64,000 nt of DNA from Streptomyces mirabilis (GCF_039503195.1 NZ_JBCJKP010000001.1:3596001-3660000), one strand, 5' to 3'. Counted from the first letter of the stretch, positions 53,713-62,483 are shown. Numbers and translations are program-made. Notes: generated by a model from the sequence alone, not told the origin.

Positions 53713-54234
53713 ATGCGACGCACAGCCCGTCTGCTGACCGGTACCGCGATCGCCGTCGCCGCGGTGGGCCTCGCCACCGCGCCCGCGTACGGCGGGTCCA
53801 CGGAGAGTCTGGAGGTGTTCCCCTCCACCGTCGTCCCGGGGGCCGACGTCACCGTCAACACGGCGGCGTGCGGGGCGGACGGCACCGCCACGGGTGACGC
53901 CAGCGCGGTCGGCGCGGGCATCTTCATACTCGCCGCCAGCGCCCACGAACAGGACGCGATCGGCCAGTTCAAGGTGCCGCCGAGCGCCCAGCCGGGGACG
54001 TACGAGATCGTCGCGAAGTGCTCCCACGGCCGACAGGTCACCGGCGACCTGATCGTGAACCTGACCGCCACACGCGAGCAGATCCATCTGCCGCGTGGGC
54101 ATGTGAACACGGGGGTCGGCGGCGCACTCGGCCCCGACCCCGTGCAGACCGCGGCGGGAGTGGCGGCCCTGGCCGTCGCCGCCGCGGGCGGTACCTGGCT
54201 CCTGCATCGCCGGGCGAGAGGCGACGGGATCTGA
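53713..54234 (+). CDS. secreted, C-terminally anchored surface protein (candidate sortase substrate)
   Basis: From ATG 53713 (GGAGGAG upstream) the protein has 173 residues. A signal peptide (GTAIAVAAVGLATAPAYGG) precedes a beta-rich ectodomain with two cysteines (TAACGADG and VAKCSHGRQ), probably one disulfide. The C-terminal end has VNTGVGGALGPDPVQTAAG, a hydrophobic helix (VAALAVAAAGGTWLL) and a basic tail (HRRARGDGI), the usual order of a cell-wall sorting signal. A canonical LPXTG or LAXTG is absent; NTG is the closest. It lies 199 bp upstream of a class F sortase gene in the same direction, which supports a pair. Confidence 0.7.
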   Translation: MRRTARLLTGTAIAVAAVGLATAPAYGGSTESLEVFPSTVVPGADVTVNTAACGADGTATGDASAVGAGIFILAASAHEQDAIGQFKVPPSAQPGTYEIVAKCSHGRQVTGDLIVNLTATREQIHLPRGHVNTGVGGALGPDPVQTAAGVAALAVAAAGGTWLLHRRARGDGI

Positions 54235-54433
54235 CGGACACCCTCCGCTGTCCGTCCGCCGGTACCGCCGTCCCCTCCCCCTCCGTGGCCCGACGCCCCT
54301 CGCGGCCCGGAGGGGGAAGGGGACCCACCACGACCCCGACCCCGACCACGGCCCCGCCCGCCCCCGACCACGGTTGCGACCACGACCGTCACGACCACAA
54401 CCGCACAACCCCTGACCCCGAGAGGAGGCTCAC
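54235..54433. other. low-complexity spacer between surface protein and sortase genes
   Basis: The part at about 54325-54415 is a run of irregular CGACCAC/CGACCCC repeats with few G residues on this strand. It holds no gene; the ribosome site of the sortase gene (GAGGAGG) closes it. Confidence 0.5.
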
Positions 54434-55051
54434 ATGCGCCGGGTCAGCAACACCGCCATAGCTTCCGTCACCGTGGTCGCCCTCTGCTCAGGGACCTGGC
54501 TGCTCCACAACGGCACCCAGGCCCACCCGCCACCCCAGCCCTCCGCCGCCCAGGCCGGCACCGGCGACGCCCTCCGGCAGGGCGCCCCCGCGCTCCGCCA
54601 TTCCCCGCCCGAGCGCATCCGCATCCCCTCCATCGGCGTGAACGCCCCGCTGATGGCCCTCGGCCTCACCCCGCAGGGCAGCCTCGACGTCCCGCCCGCC
54701 GGGGAGAAGAACCTCGCGGGCTGGTACCAGGCCGGTACCACCCCCGGCGAGCGAGGCACCGCGATCGTCGCGGGCCACGTCGACAACGCCAACGGCCCCG
54801 CCGTCTTCTACAACCTCGGCGCCCTCAAGAAGGGCAGCGCCATCGAGGTGGCGCGCCGCGACGGCGGCACCGCGCTGTTCACCGTCGACGCCGTCGAGGT
54901 GTACGCGGCCCGCGACTTCCCGGACGAGAAGGTGTACGGCGCCGCGACCCGCCCCGAACTGCGCGTCATCACCTGCGGCGGCGACTACTCGAAGGCCACC
55001 GGGTACCAGGGGAACGTGGTCGTCTTCGCCCACCTCACCGGCAGCCGCTGA
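54434..55051 (+). CDS. class F sortase
   Basis: The 205-residue transpeptidase has one N-terminal membrane anchor (ASVTVVALCSGTWLL), a Pro/Ala-rich linker and a sortase barrel starting near RIRIPSIGVNAPL. Catalytic residues are His 115 (IVAGHVDN), Cys 181 (LRVITCGGDY) and a C-terminal Arg in AHLTGSR. Class F sortases are the actinobacterial housekeeping-like type with poorly known signals. The upstream gene encodes a probable substrate. Confidence 0.9.
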   Translation: MRRVSNTAIASVTVVALCSGTWLLHNGTQAHPPPQPSAAQAGTGDALRQGAPALRHSPPERIRIPSIGVNAPLMALGLTPQGSLDVPPAGEKNLAGWYQAGTTPGERGTAIVAGHVDNANGPAVFYNLGALKKGSAIEVARRDGGTALFTVDAVEVYAARDFPDEKVYGAATRPELRVITCGGDYSKATGYQGNVVVFAHLTGSR

Positions 55052-55067
55052 CCGCCGTCTTCGGCGC

Positions 55068-55850
55068 CTACGCGATCCACTGCTGGTACGCCAGATTCGC
55101 CACCAGCGCGAACACCACCGTCAGCAGCACCACCCGGACGAACCCGCTGCCCTTCTTGAGCGCGGTGTGCGCCCCCACCGTGCCGCCCACCAGGTTGAAC
55201 ACGGCCATCACCGCGGCCAGTTGCCAGTACACCGTGCCCTTCCAGGCGAAGGTCGCGAGGGCGCCCGCGTTGGTGCAGCAGTTGACGATCTTCGCGGTGG
55301 CGGAGGCGGTCACCAGGTCGAAGTGGAGCAGCGCGGTCAGCGCCAGGACGAGGAACGTACCCGTGCCGGGTCCGATGAGCCCGTCGTAGAAGCCGATCCC
55401 GAGCCCCGCGAGCCCGATCGCGGCCAGCACGCGCCGCGCGGAGACGGGCTCGGCCGAGGGCGCCGTACCGAAGGCCGGCCGCAGCATGACGAAGGTCCCG
55501 ACCCCGAGCAGCACCACCATGACCACCGGCTTCAGCACGTCCGTACTCAGCCCGGCGGCCACGAAGGCACCGGCGGTGGAGCCCGCCAGCGCCGCGAGCC
55601 CGATCCGCACGGCCAGCCGCACGTCCACCGGCGCCTTGCGCGCGTACGTCACCGCCGCGCCGGTCGTCCCGACGATCGCGACCGCCTTGTTCGTCCCGAG
55701 CGCGTACGCCGCCGGTGTACCGCCCGGCAGTCCGAGCAGCATCGCGGGGAGCAGCAGCAGCCCGCCACCGCCCACCACGGCGTCGATCCAGCCCGCCGCG
55801 AGGGAGGCGAGGCAGAGCACAACGACGATGGTCAGCGATATGTCGGGCAT
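55068..55850 (-). CDS. TauE/SafE-family (TSUP) membrane permease
   Basis: The 260-residue protein has about eight hydrophobic segments in two repeats, each opening with a family motif: AGWIDAVVGGGGLLLLPAML near residue 20 and GFYDGLIGPGTGTFLVLALT near 158. The paired GGGG and GPGTG loops are typical of TSUP transporters for sulfite, sulfoacetate or related anions. It starts 10 bp after the response-regulator stop, so it is the last gene of the two-component operon and a possible target of it. Confidence 0.88.
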   Translation of the reverse strand: MPDISLTIVVVLCLASLAAGWIDAVVGGGGLLLLPAMLLGLPGGTPAAYALGTNKAVAIVGTTGAAVTYARKAPVDVRLAVRIGLAALAGSTAGAFVAAGLSTDVLKPVVMVVLLGVGTFVMLRPAFGTAPSAEPVSARRVLAAIGLAGLGIGFYDGLIGPGTGTFLVLALTALLHFDLVTASATAKIVNCCTNAGALATFAWKGTVYWQLAAVMAVFNLVGGTVGAHTALKKGSGFVRVVLLTVVFALVANLAYQQWIA

Positions 55851-55860
55851 GATCGCGACC

Positions 55861-56514
55861 CTATGTGACGGTCACCGAGCCCAGGTAGCGCAGGACCGCC
55901 AGCACCCGTCGGTGCCCGGTGCCCGACGGCGGCAGGTCGAGCTTGGCGAAGATGTTGGCGATGTGTTTCTCGACGGCGCGTTCCGAGACGGTGAAGGCGC
56001 CGGCGACCGACTGGTTCGTCCGGCCCTCGGCCATCAGCGCGAGCACCTCGCGCTCGCGCGGTGTGAGCCTGTCGAGGGCGGTGGCACGCCGGCTCGCGCC
56101 GAAGAGCTGCGCGACGACCTCGGGGTCGAGCGCGGTGCCGCCTCCGGCGACCCGTTCCATGGCGTCCACGAACTCGCCGATGTCGACGACCCGTTCCTTC
56201 AGCAGGTAGCCGATCCCGGCCGGGTCGGCGAGCAGTTGCCGGGCGTACGTCGTCTCCACGTACTGCGAGAGGATCAGCACCCCGGTGCCGGGGTGGTCCT
56301 CGCGCAGCCGTACGGCCGCCCGCACACCCTCGTCGGTCTGCGTGGGCGGCAGCCTGATGTCGACGACGGCCACGTCCGGACGGTGCTCGGCCACGGCGGC
56401 GAGCAGCGTCTCGGCGTCCCCGACGGCCGCCGCGACCTCCACGTCCCGCAGCCGCAACAACTGGACCAGCCCGTCACGCAGGAGGGCGGAGTCCTCGGCG
56501 ATGACGACGCGCAT
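55861..56514 (-). CDS. NarL/FixJ-family response regulator
   Basis: The 217-residue regulator has a receiver domain with acidic pocket AEDSALLRDG, phospho-acceptor Asp 52 (VAVVDIRLPP) and Lys in GIGYLLKERV. A LuxR-type helix-turn-helix follows: LTPREREVLALMAEGRTNQSV, then ERAVEKHIANIFAKL. It pairs with the upstream histidine kinase gene (56616-57904), which is frameshifted in this sequence, and lies 10 bp before a TSUP permease gene. Confidence 0.92.
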   Translation of the reverse strand: MRVVIAEDSALLRDGLVQLLRLRDVEVAAAVGDAETLLAAVAEHRPDVAVVDIRLPPTQTDEGVRAAVRLREDHPGTGVLILSQYVETTYARQLLADPAGIGYLLKERVVDIGEFVDAMERVAGGGTALDPEVVAQLFGASRRATALDRLTPREREVLALMAEGRTNQSVAGAFTVSERAVEKHIANIFAKLDLPPSGTGHRRVLAVLRYLGSVTVT

Positions 56515-56528
56515 GTGATCCCCGTGAT

Positions 56529-56612
56529 CGTCAGTAGGGAGGCTCGGACGGGAGCGCAGTTCGGTAAGGAGGCTGGTTCGGTAACGAGGGAGGCTCGGTA
56601 GGCAGGAAGGCT
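56529..56612. repeat. imperfect ~18-bp tandem repeats between kinase and regulator genes
   Basis: The 101-bp spacer is made of about five degenerate units. On the minus strand they follow TACCGAGCCTCCCT, for example ACCGAGCCTTCCT, ACCGAGCCTCCCT and ACCGAACCAGCCTCC. Such a spacer inside a two-component operon is unusual; it may set the ratio of the two proteins or be slippage debris. Confidence 0.6.
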
Positions 56613-56615
56613 CGG

Positions 56616-57904
56616 TCAGCAGGGAAGTTCGACCGTGACCACCGTAGGGCCTCCCGGCGGGCTCTCGCAGGTGAGTGTGCCGTCGACGGTCCGGGCGCGG
56701 GCCAGCAACCCGGTCAGGCCCGAGCCCGCGCCGATCACCGCTCCCCCGCGTCCGTCGTCGCGCACGCTCAGCCGCAGCAGTCCGTCCCGGGCGGTCACGC
56801 TCACCGCGGCGCCACTCGCCCCGCTGTGTTTGGTGGCGTTGGCGAGGAGTTCGGCGGCGCAGAAGTACGCGATCGACTCGACGGCCGGGCTCGGGCGGTC
56901 CGTGATGTCGGCGGCGACCTCGACGGGCAGGGCGCTGTCGGCGGCGAGGGTGGCCAGGGCGGTGTCCAGGCCCTGGTCCAGTACGGGAGGGTGGATGCCC
57001 TTCACCAGATGGCGCAGATCGGCGATCGCCTGGGTCGCGTTGCCCCGCGCGGCGTCGACGACGGCGAGGAGCCGGTCGGGGGAGCCTCCGGGCCGATCAG
57101 CTCCCTGATCACCGTGAGGTGCATCGCGAGGCCGACGAGCCGGGCCTGCGTCCCGTCGTGCAGGTCGCGTTCGATACGGCGCAGGGTCGCCGCCGCGTCG
57201 TCCACGGCCTGGGCGCGGGTCTCCTCCAGGGTGCGGATGCGGCGCTCGGCGGGGTCGGGGCCGAGCAGCGCGCTGAGCAGCGCCCGGTGCGGGGCGAGGG
57301 CCTGGCGCAGCAGCCAGGACGCGGTGGCGAGGAACAGCAGCCCGAGGGCCGTCGGGATCAGCCACCGCGGCCAGGAGTCGACCTGGAATCCGAGGAACTC
57401 CAGCGACACCCGGTGCGTCGTGCCGTCGCTCGCCCGCCGGGTGTCGTAGTTCCACCGCTTGAGGAGGGGGTGGAGGGTGAGCAGGACGCCGTAGACGTAG
57501 CCGATGACGACGGCGGTGGACCCGAAGACGGCGGTGAAGGGGGTGGCCAGCGCGCAGGCGACGGCGCGCCACCCGCTTCGTTCACCGAGCAGCGCCCGCC
57601 GCCAGCCCAGGATCCCGGCACCTTCGCGGCGCTCCGGCTCCTCGATCTCCAGCCCCAACAGGCCTCGTGCGAGAGCGCGTTGGAGCCCGCCGAGCGCCAG
57701 CGCCGCGCGCACGGTGACAGCGACCAGCCACAGTCCCAGCGTGGTCACGGACAGCACGCCACCGACCAACAGCCCCGCGAAGGTGAGGACGAACCCGACC
57801 AGGGCGAGCGGGAAGGCGATCACCCCGTAGAGAAGCGCCGCGAGAGCCTTCCGCCCGAAGGGGAAGGCCGCGCGTGCGCGGAGGCGGTTGCGGAGGGAAC
57901 GCAT
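56616..57904 (-). pseudogene. sensor histidine kinase, frameshifted in this sequence
   Basis: The first frame (from ATG 57904) gives an N-terminal membrane sensor domain of the PF13796 type (ALLYGVIAFPLALVGFVLTF and YGVLLTLHPLLKRWNYDTRR). The HisKA_3 box follows (RIERDLHDGTQARLVGLAM), with His near 247, up to IRELIGPE. The next frame resumes at about 57086 with SPDRLLAVVDAARGN and continues through HLVKGIHPPVLDQGL, the N box ELLANATKHSG and VRDDGRGG to the stop at 56616. One added G in the GGAGG run near 57086-57092 restores a single 430-residue kinase. Everything else is intact, so a sequencing error or a very recent mutation is likely. Confidence 0.8.
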
Positions 57905-57913
57905 GGCGTCAAC

Positions 57914-58465
57914 CTAGGAGAGGAGCGCCGCGGCGAGGCGGAGCTGGACGGCCGCCAGGGCCCGGCCGAGCCACGGCATGACCAACAGGAAGCCGAACCC
58001 GCCGACGATCGCGTGGAACGCCCAGGCCCCCGCGAAGGTCGGCCCTCCCCACGCGTCGGAGTAGTCGGAACCGGCGGCGCGCAGCGGCCAGCCCAGGTTC
58101 ATCGGCACCAGGGACCAACCGTAGACGGTGACGGCCAGCACCAGGAGATTGAGGGGTACGGCGGCCGTGGCGTGGGCCAGTCCCCGCGAGGACCCGGACA
58201 GCTCCCGGCCCAGGAAACGCCGGACGAGCCCCCGCTGCCACCGCCCCGTCGGAGCGCCCAGCAGCGCCGGCGGGACGCAGAGCACTCCCACGGGGAACGC
58301 CAGCAGCGCGTACGCGACCCGGCGCCAGGTGCCCGCGGTGAACGCTTCGCGGACGAACAGCCAGGTCCGTACGGCGGAGTCGTCGCGGGTCGGCGGGAGC
58401 GGCGGCTTCTGCTTCTGCTGGGGCTTCTGGCCCGGCTTCCGCTCCGGCTTCTCGGAGATGGCCAT
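57914..58465 (-). CDS. PF13796-type membrane sensor-domain protein
   Basis: The 183-residue protein starts at ATG 58465 after AGGGGGAC. A basic Pro/Gln-rich head (ERKPGQKPQQKQKPPLPP) precedes a domain with four hydrophobic segments (RRVAYALLAFPVGVLCVPPALL, LNLLVLAVTVYGW and others). It closely resembles the sensor domain at the N-terminus of the next gene's kinase. It lacks any kinase or output domain. It is the first gene of the operon and may be an accessory sensor or an inhibitor of the kinase. Confidence 0.7.
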   Translation of the reverse strand: MAISEKPERKPGQKPQQKQKPPLPPTRDDSAVRTWLFVREAFTAGTWRRVAYALLAFPVGVLCVPPALLGAPTGRWQRGLVRRFLGRELSGSSRGLAHATAAVPLNLLVLAVTVYGWSLVPMNLGWPLRAAGSDYSDAWGGPTFAGAWAFHAIVGGFGFLLVMPWLGRALAAVQLRLAAALLS

Positions 58466-58583
58466 GTTTCTGTCCCCCTGTTCGTGAGCCGGTGGAGCCC
58501 GCCGTTCCTCAGCGGCTGGATCCCGATGCCTCAAGGTTTCCGTGCCGGGGCGCCGCGATCGATCGTGCCCGCACGAGGACCGG

Positions 58584-58608
58584 GGGTTCGGTTGACCCCA
58601 CCGAACCC
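58584..58608. promoter_or_regulatory. 9-bp inverted repeat in the divergent nirB/sensor region
   Basis: GGGTTCGGT, spacer TGACCCC and ACCGAACCC form a perfect dyad about 120 bp upstream of the sensor operon and 220 bp upstream of nirB. It is a candidate operator for either side. Confidence 0.5.
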
Positions 58609-58652
58609 TCACAACCGGGTGCCGCTCCCGCTGAGGGCAGCGTTCCTCCCGG

Positions 58653-58690
58653 GAAACAGCCGTGATGCGACCGGGTAACACCGGCGTCGC
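58653..58690 (+). promoter_or_regulatory. GlnR-like box array upstream of nirB
   Basis: Four 5-bp half-sites at exact 11-bp periods read GAAAC-n6-GATGC-n6-GTAAC-n6-GTCGC. This matches the known Streptomyces GlnR layout gTnAC-n6-GaAAC, with two strong and two weak half-sites. GlnR activates nirB in S. coelicolor, so nitrogen control is expected here. Confidence 0.65.
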
Positions 58691-58829
58691 AGGCTGCGGT
58701 GCATGACCTCGAATGCGCCCGCTCCCTGACCCGGCTCGCCCTCGCCCTCGGCCCGGGAGGGAACCGCACCGCTCCCCCGCGGACAGCGCCCCGCTGCTCC
58801 ACCTGCTCACCAACGACGGAGGCTCCTGA

Positions 58830-61463
58830 ATGTCCACGGACACGACGATGACGACGGCGGCGAACGCCACCGACGGCAACGCGCACACCATCGTGCTCGT
58901 CGGCCATGGCATGGTCGGCCAGCGCTTCCTGGAAGCGCTCGCCGAACGCGGCCTGACCGCCACGCACCGTGTGGTCGTGCTGTGCGAGGAGCCGCGCCCG
59001 GCGTACGACCGCGTCCAGCTCACCTCGTACTTCTCGGGCCGCACTCCGGAGGAACTCTCCCTCACCGACGCCGAGTTCATCACCACGCACGGCATCGAAC
59101 TGCACCTCGGCGACCCGGCCGAGACGATCGACCGGGAGGCCAGGCAGGTCACGGCGCGCTCGGGTCTGGTCATCACGTACGACACCCTGGTCCTCGCCAC
59201 CGGCTCGTACCCCTTCGTCCCGCCGGTGCCCGGCAAGGACGCCGAGGGCTGCTTCGTGTACCGCACCATCGAGGACCTGCTCGCCATCGAGGAGTACGCG
59301 AAGGCGCGGGCGACGACCGGCGCGGTGGTCGGCGGCGGCCTGCTCGGGCTCGAAGCCGCGGGCGCCCTGAAGGGGCTCGGACTGACCACGCACATCGTGG
59401 AGTTCGCGCCGCGCCTGATGCCCGTGCAGGTCGACGAGGGCGGCGGCGCGGCGCTGCTGCGCACCATCCAGGACATGGGCCTGACCGTGCACACGGGCAC
59501 GGGCACCCAGGAGATCGTCACCGGCGACGACGGCGCCGTGACCGGGATGAAGCTCTCCGACGGCTCCGAACTCGCCACGGATCTCGTGGTGTTCTCGGCC
59601 GGCGTCCGCCCACGCGACCAGCTCGCCCGCGCCACCGGGCTGACGGTCGGCGAGCGCGGCGGCATCACGGTCGACGACCAGTGCCGCACCTCGGACCCGC
59701 ACGTGTTCGCGATCGGCGAGTGCGCCCTCGCCTCGGACGGCCGGGTGTACGGCCTGGTCGCGCCCGGCTACGAGATGGCCGAGACGGCCGCCGCGACGAT
59801 CGCCGCGGACGAGGCCAGCTTCACGGGTGCCGACCTGTCCACGAAGCTGAAGCTGCTCGGCGTCGACGTGGCGTCCTTCGGTGACGCGCACGGCGCGACC
59901 TCCGACTGCCTCGACGTCGTCTACTCCGACTCACGCTCGGGCACGTACAAGAAGCTGGTCATCGGCCGCGGCGGCGAACTGCTCGGTGGCATCCTGGTCG
60001 GCGACGCGGAGGCGTACGGCACCCTGCGGGCCTTCACCGGCTCCGTGCCGCCGATCGCCCCCGAGCAACTGGTGCTCCCGGCGGGCGCGGGCGCCCCGGT
60101 CGCACTCGGCCCCTCCGCGCTCCCCGACTCCGCGGTCATCTGCTCCTGTCACAACGTCACCAAGGGCACCATCCGCGGCGCGGTCACCGAGCACTCCTGC
60201 ACCACCGTGCCCGAGGTCAAGAAGTGCACCAAGGCCGGTACGGGGTGCGGCAGTTGCGTCAAGGTTCTCAGCCAGCTCGTCAACGAGGAGCTGGCGGCGA
60301 GCGGTGTAGAGGTCGACCACGGCCTGTGCGGCTGCTTCTCCCGGACCCGCGAGGAGCTGTACGAGGTCGCCCTCGCGCTGCGCATCCCCTCCTTCCAGGT
60401 CCTGCTGGACCGCTACGGCCGTGAGGGCGCCCGGGGTGGCGAGGGCTGCGAGGTCTGCAAGCCGGCCGTCGCCTCGATCATCGCCTCCCTCGCCCCCACC
60501 ATCGGCGCCAGCGGCTATGTCCTGGACGGCGAGCAGGCGGCCCTCCAGGACACCAACGACCACTTCCTCGCCAACCTCCAGAAGAACGGCTCGTATTCGA
60601 TCGTGCCGCGCATCCCCGGCGGCGAGATCACCCCGGAGAAGCTGATCGTGATCGGCGAGGTGGCCCGGGACTTCGGCCTCTACACGAAGATCACGGGCGG
60701 TCAGCGCATCGACCTGTTCGGCGCGCGGGTCGAGCAACTCCCCCTCATCTGGGCGAGGCTGGTGGACGCGGGCTTCGAGTCGGGCCACGCCTACGGAAAG
60801 TCCCTGCGCACGGTCAAATCCTGCGTCGGCCGGACCTGGTGCCGCTACGGCGTCCAGGACTCCGTCCGCATGGCGATCGACCTGGAGCTGCGCTACCGGG
60901 GGCTGCGCTCCCCGCACAAGCTCAAGTCGGCGGTCTCCGGATGCGCCCGCGAGTGTGCCGAGGCCCAGTCCAAGGACTTCGGCGTGATCGCCACCGCCAA
61001 CGGCTGGAACCTGTACGTCGGCGGCAACGGCGGCGCCACCCCGCGCCACGCGGACCTGCTCGCACAGGACCTCTCCGACGCCGAACTCGTCCGCCTGATC
61101 GACCGGTTCCTGATGTTCTACATCCGCACGGCGGACCGCCTGGAGCGCACGTCGACCTGGCTGGAGCGGATTCCCGGCGGCCTGGACCACGTACGCGAGG
61201 TGGTCGTGGAGGACTCGCTCGGTATCTGCGAGGAACTGGAGTCGCTGATGGCCGCGCATGTCGCCGCCTACCGCGACGAGTGGGCCGAGACCATCAACGA
61301 CCCCGAGAAGCTGGCCCGGTTCGTGTCCTTCGTGAACGCCCCGGACACCCCCGACCCGGTCGTCGGCTTCGTCCCCGAGCGCGACCAGATCAAGCCGGAC
61401 CTGCCGCTGCTGAGCATCGGCCGCCGCCCCTCGCAAGCCCTGGAAGGAAGCGCCCAGCGATGA
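58830..61463 (+). CDS. nirB: assimilatory nitrite reductase [NAD(P)H], large subunit
   Basis: The 877-residue cytosolic flavoprotein reduces nitrite to ammonium with NAD(P)H. Domains in order: an FAD/NAD reductase (IVLVGHGMVGQRFLEAL and VVGGGLLGLEAAGAL), a BFD-type [2Fe-2S] region with CSCHN and GTGCGSCVKVL (about 437-475), a further Cys pair (GLCGC and CEVCKP), and the siroheme/[4Fe-4S] domain. The last has cysteines in KSCVGRTWCRYG near 665 and SGCARECAEAQ near 705. The ATG at 58830 has GGAGG upstream. The stop overlaps nirD. Confidence 0.95.
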   Translation: MSTDTTMTTAANATDGNAHTIVLVGHGMVGQRFLEALAERGLTATHRVVVLCEEPRPAYDRVQLTSYFSGRTPEELSLTDAEFITTHGIELHLGDPAETIDREARQVTARSGLVITYDTLVLATGSYPFVPPVPGKDAEGCFVYRTIEDLLAIEEYAKARATTGAVVGGGLLGLEAAGALKGLGLTTHIVEFAPRLMPVQVDEGGGAALLRTIQDMGLTVHTGTGTQEIVTGDDGAVTGMKLSDGSELATDLVVFSAGVRPRDQLARATGLTVGERGGITVDDQCRTSDPHVFAIGECALASDGRVYGLVAPGYEMAETAAATIAADEASFTGADLSTKLKLLGVDVASFGDAHGATSDCLDVVYSDSRSGTYKKLVIGRGGELLGGILVGDAEAYGTLRAFTGSVPPIAPEQLVLPAGAGAPVALGPSALPDSAVICSCHNVTKGTIRGAVTEHSCTTVPEVKKCTKAGTGCGSCVKVLSQLVNEELAASGVEVDHGLCGCFSRTREELYEVALALRIPSFQVLLDRYGREGARGGEGCEVCKPAVASIIASLAPTIGASGYVLDGEQAALQDTNDHFLANLQKNGSYSIVPRIPGGEITPEKLIVIGEVARDFGLYTKITGGQRIDLFGARVEQLPLIWARLVDAGFESGHAYGKSLRTVKSCVGRTWCRYGVQDSVRMAIDLELRYRGLRSPHKLKSAVSGCARECAEAQSKDFGVIATANGWNLYVGGNGGATPRHADLLAQDLSDAELVRLIDRFLMFYIRTADRLERTSTWLERIPGGLDHVREVVVEDSLGICEELESLMAAHVAAYRDEWAETINDPEKLARFVSFVNAPDTPDPVVGFVPERDQIKPDLPLLSIGRRPSQALEGSAQR

Positions 61464-61810
61464 CCCTGGCACCCGAAACGACCGCCCTCACGGTCCAACT
61501 CCGCCTGACGGACTCCTGGTTGGCTCTCTGCGAGCTGTCCGCGCTGACGCCGGGCCGCGGAGTCGCCGCCCTGCTCCCGGACGGCGGCCAGGCGGCCGTC
61601 TTCCTCGACCGCGCGGGCCGGATGTACGCCATCGACAACCGTGATCCGTTCAGCGGCGCGGCGGTCCTCTCCCGCGGCCTGATCGGCTCCCACCAGGGCC
61701 GCCCGTTCGTGGCCTCGCCCCTGCTGAAGCAGCGGTTCGACCTGGAGTCGGGCCGGTGCCTGGACGACGAGACCGTACGGGTGACGACGTACGAGGTCCG
61801 GATCTCCTGA
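61460..61810 (+). CDS. nirD: nitrite reductase small subunit
   Basis: The 116-residue Rieske-fold protein starts at ATG 61460, overlapping the nirB stop (ATGA), so both subunits are made together. It has LCELSALTPGRGVAALL, VFLDRAGRMYAIDNRDPFSG and SPLLKQRFDLESGRCLDD. The Rieske Cys/His pairs are absent, as is normal for NirD, so it carries no iron-sulfur cluster. It assists NirB in cytosolic nitrite assimilation. Confidence 0.92.
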   Translation: MTLAPETTALTVQLRLTDSWLALCELSALTPGRGVAALLPDGGQAAVFLDRAGRMYAIDNRDPFSGAAVLSRGLIGSHQGRPFVASPLLKQRFDLESGRCLDDETVRVTTYEVRIS

Positions 61811-61861
61811 CGGCCGGGGTGACCGGGACCTCCTCACGCCCGCCGGTCACCCCGGGCTTAC

Positions 61862-61892
61862 TTGACCGATCATTCTCGATTGTTCTACGGTC
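61862..61892. promoter_or_regulatory. TetR-type operator/promoter upstream of the TetR gene
   Basis: TTGACCGATCATTCT followed by CGATTGTTC lies just before the regulator start. The TTGACCGATC core recurs inverted before the SDR gene at 62519-62535, which indicates one regulator at both sites. Confidence 0.6.
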
Positions 61893-61898
61893 GCCCCC

Positions 61899-62483
61899 AT
61901 GGCCAGGACCAAGGAATTCGACCCGGACGCCGCACTGCGGTCGGCCCTGGAGCTGTTCTGGCGGCGCGGCTACGAGGCGACATCCATGACGGACCTCGTC
62001 GAGCACCTCGGCGTCGGCCGCGCCAGCATCTACGCGACCTTCGGCAACAAGCACGAGCTGTACCTGAAGGCACTGGACCGCTACCAGCAGGCACGCAATC
62101 CGCAGCTCCTGCGGGAGCTCTCCCAGCCGGGTCCCGCACTGCCCGCCGTACGAGCGGTGGTACGCCGCTTCGCGACCGAGGCGACCACCGAGAGAAGGCG
62201 CCTGAGCGGCTGCTTCGTCACCAACACGGCCGCCGAACTGGCACCCCACGACACGGCCGCGGCCCGCCGCGTCGAGCACAACTGGGACCACCTCGAGACC
62301 CTGTTGCACTCGGCCCTGGTCCGCGCGCAGGCCCAGGGCGAACTGCCCGCCGACCGCAACCCGCTCGCCCTCGCCCGCATGCTGCTGGTCCTGATGCAGG
62401 GCCTACGGGTGGTGGGCAAGGCGTCCGCGGACCCGGCCCGGGTCCAGGACGCGGCGGAACAGGCGCTGACGCTGCTCGACTGA
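61899..62483 (+). CDS. TetR-family transcriptional repressor
   Basis: The 194-residue regulator has an N-terminal helix-turn-helix: ALELFWRRGYEATSMTDLVE, then LGVGRASIYATFGNKHELY (residues 17-60). The ligand domain has CFVTNTAAELAPHD, a pattern seen in the subgroup with TetR_C-type domains near SDR or oxidoreductase genes. It sits 66 bp before an SDR in the same direction; both promoters share TTGACCGATC, so it likely represses itself and the SDR. Effector unknown. Confidence 0.9.
   Translation: MARTKEFDPDAALRSALELFWRRGYEATSMTDLVEHLGVGRASIYATFGNKHELYLKALDRYQQARNPQLLRELSQPGPALPAVRAVVRRFATEATTERRRLSGCFVTNTAAELAPHDTAAARRVEHNWDHLETLLHSALVRAQAQGELPADRNPLALARMLLVLMQGLRVVGKASADPARVQDAAEQALTLLD

Noticed and set aside
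53434..54408. Minus-strand frame of 324 codons opposite the surface-protein gene
   Set aside because: It is the shadow of the secreted protein and of a low-complexity spacer; no start signal or domain.
57914..59689. 591-codon minus-strand frame that reaches into nirB
   Set aside because: Only its last 183 codons (from 58465) have a ribosome site and membrane helices; the rest is antisense to nirB.
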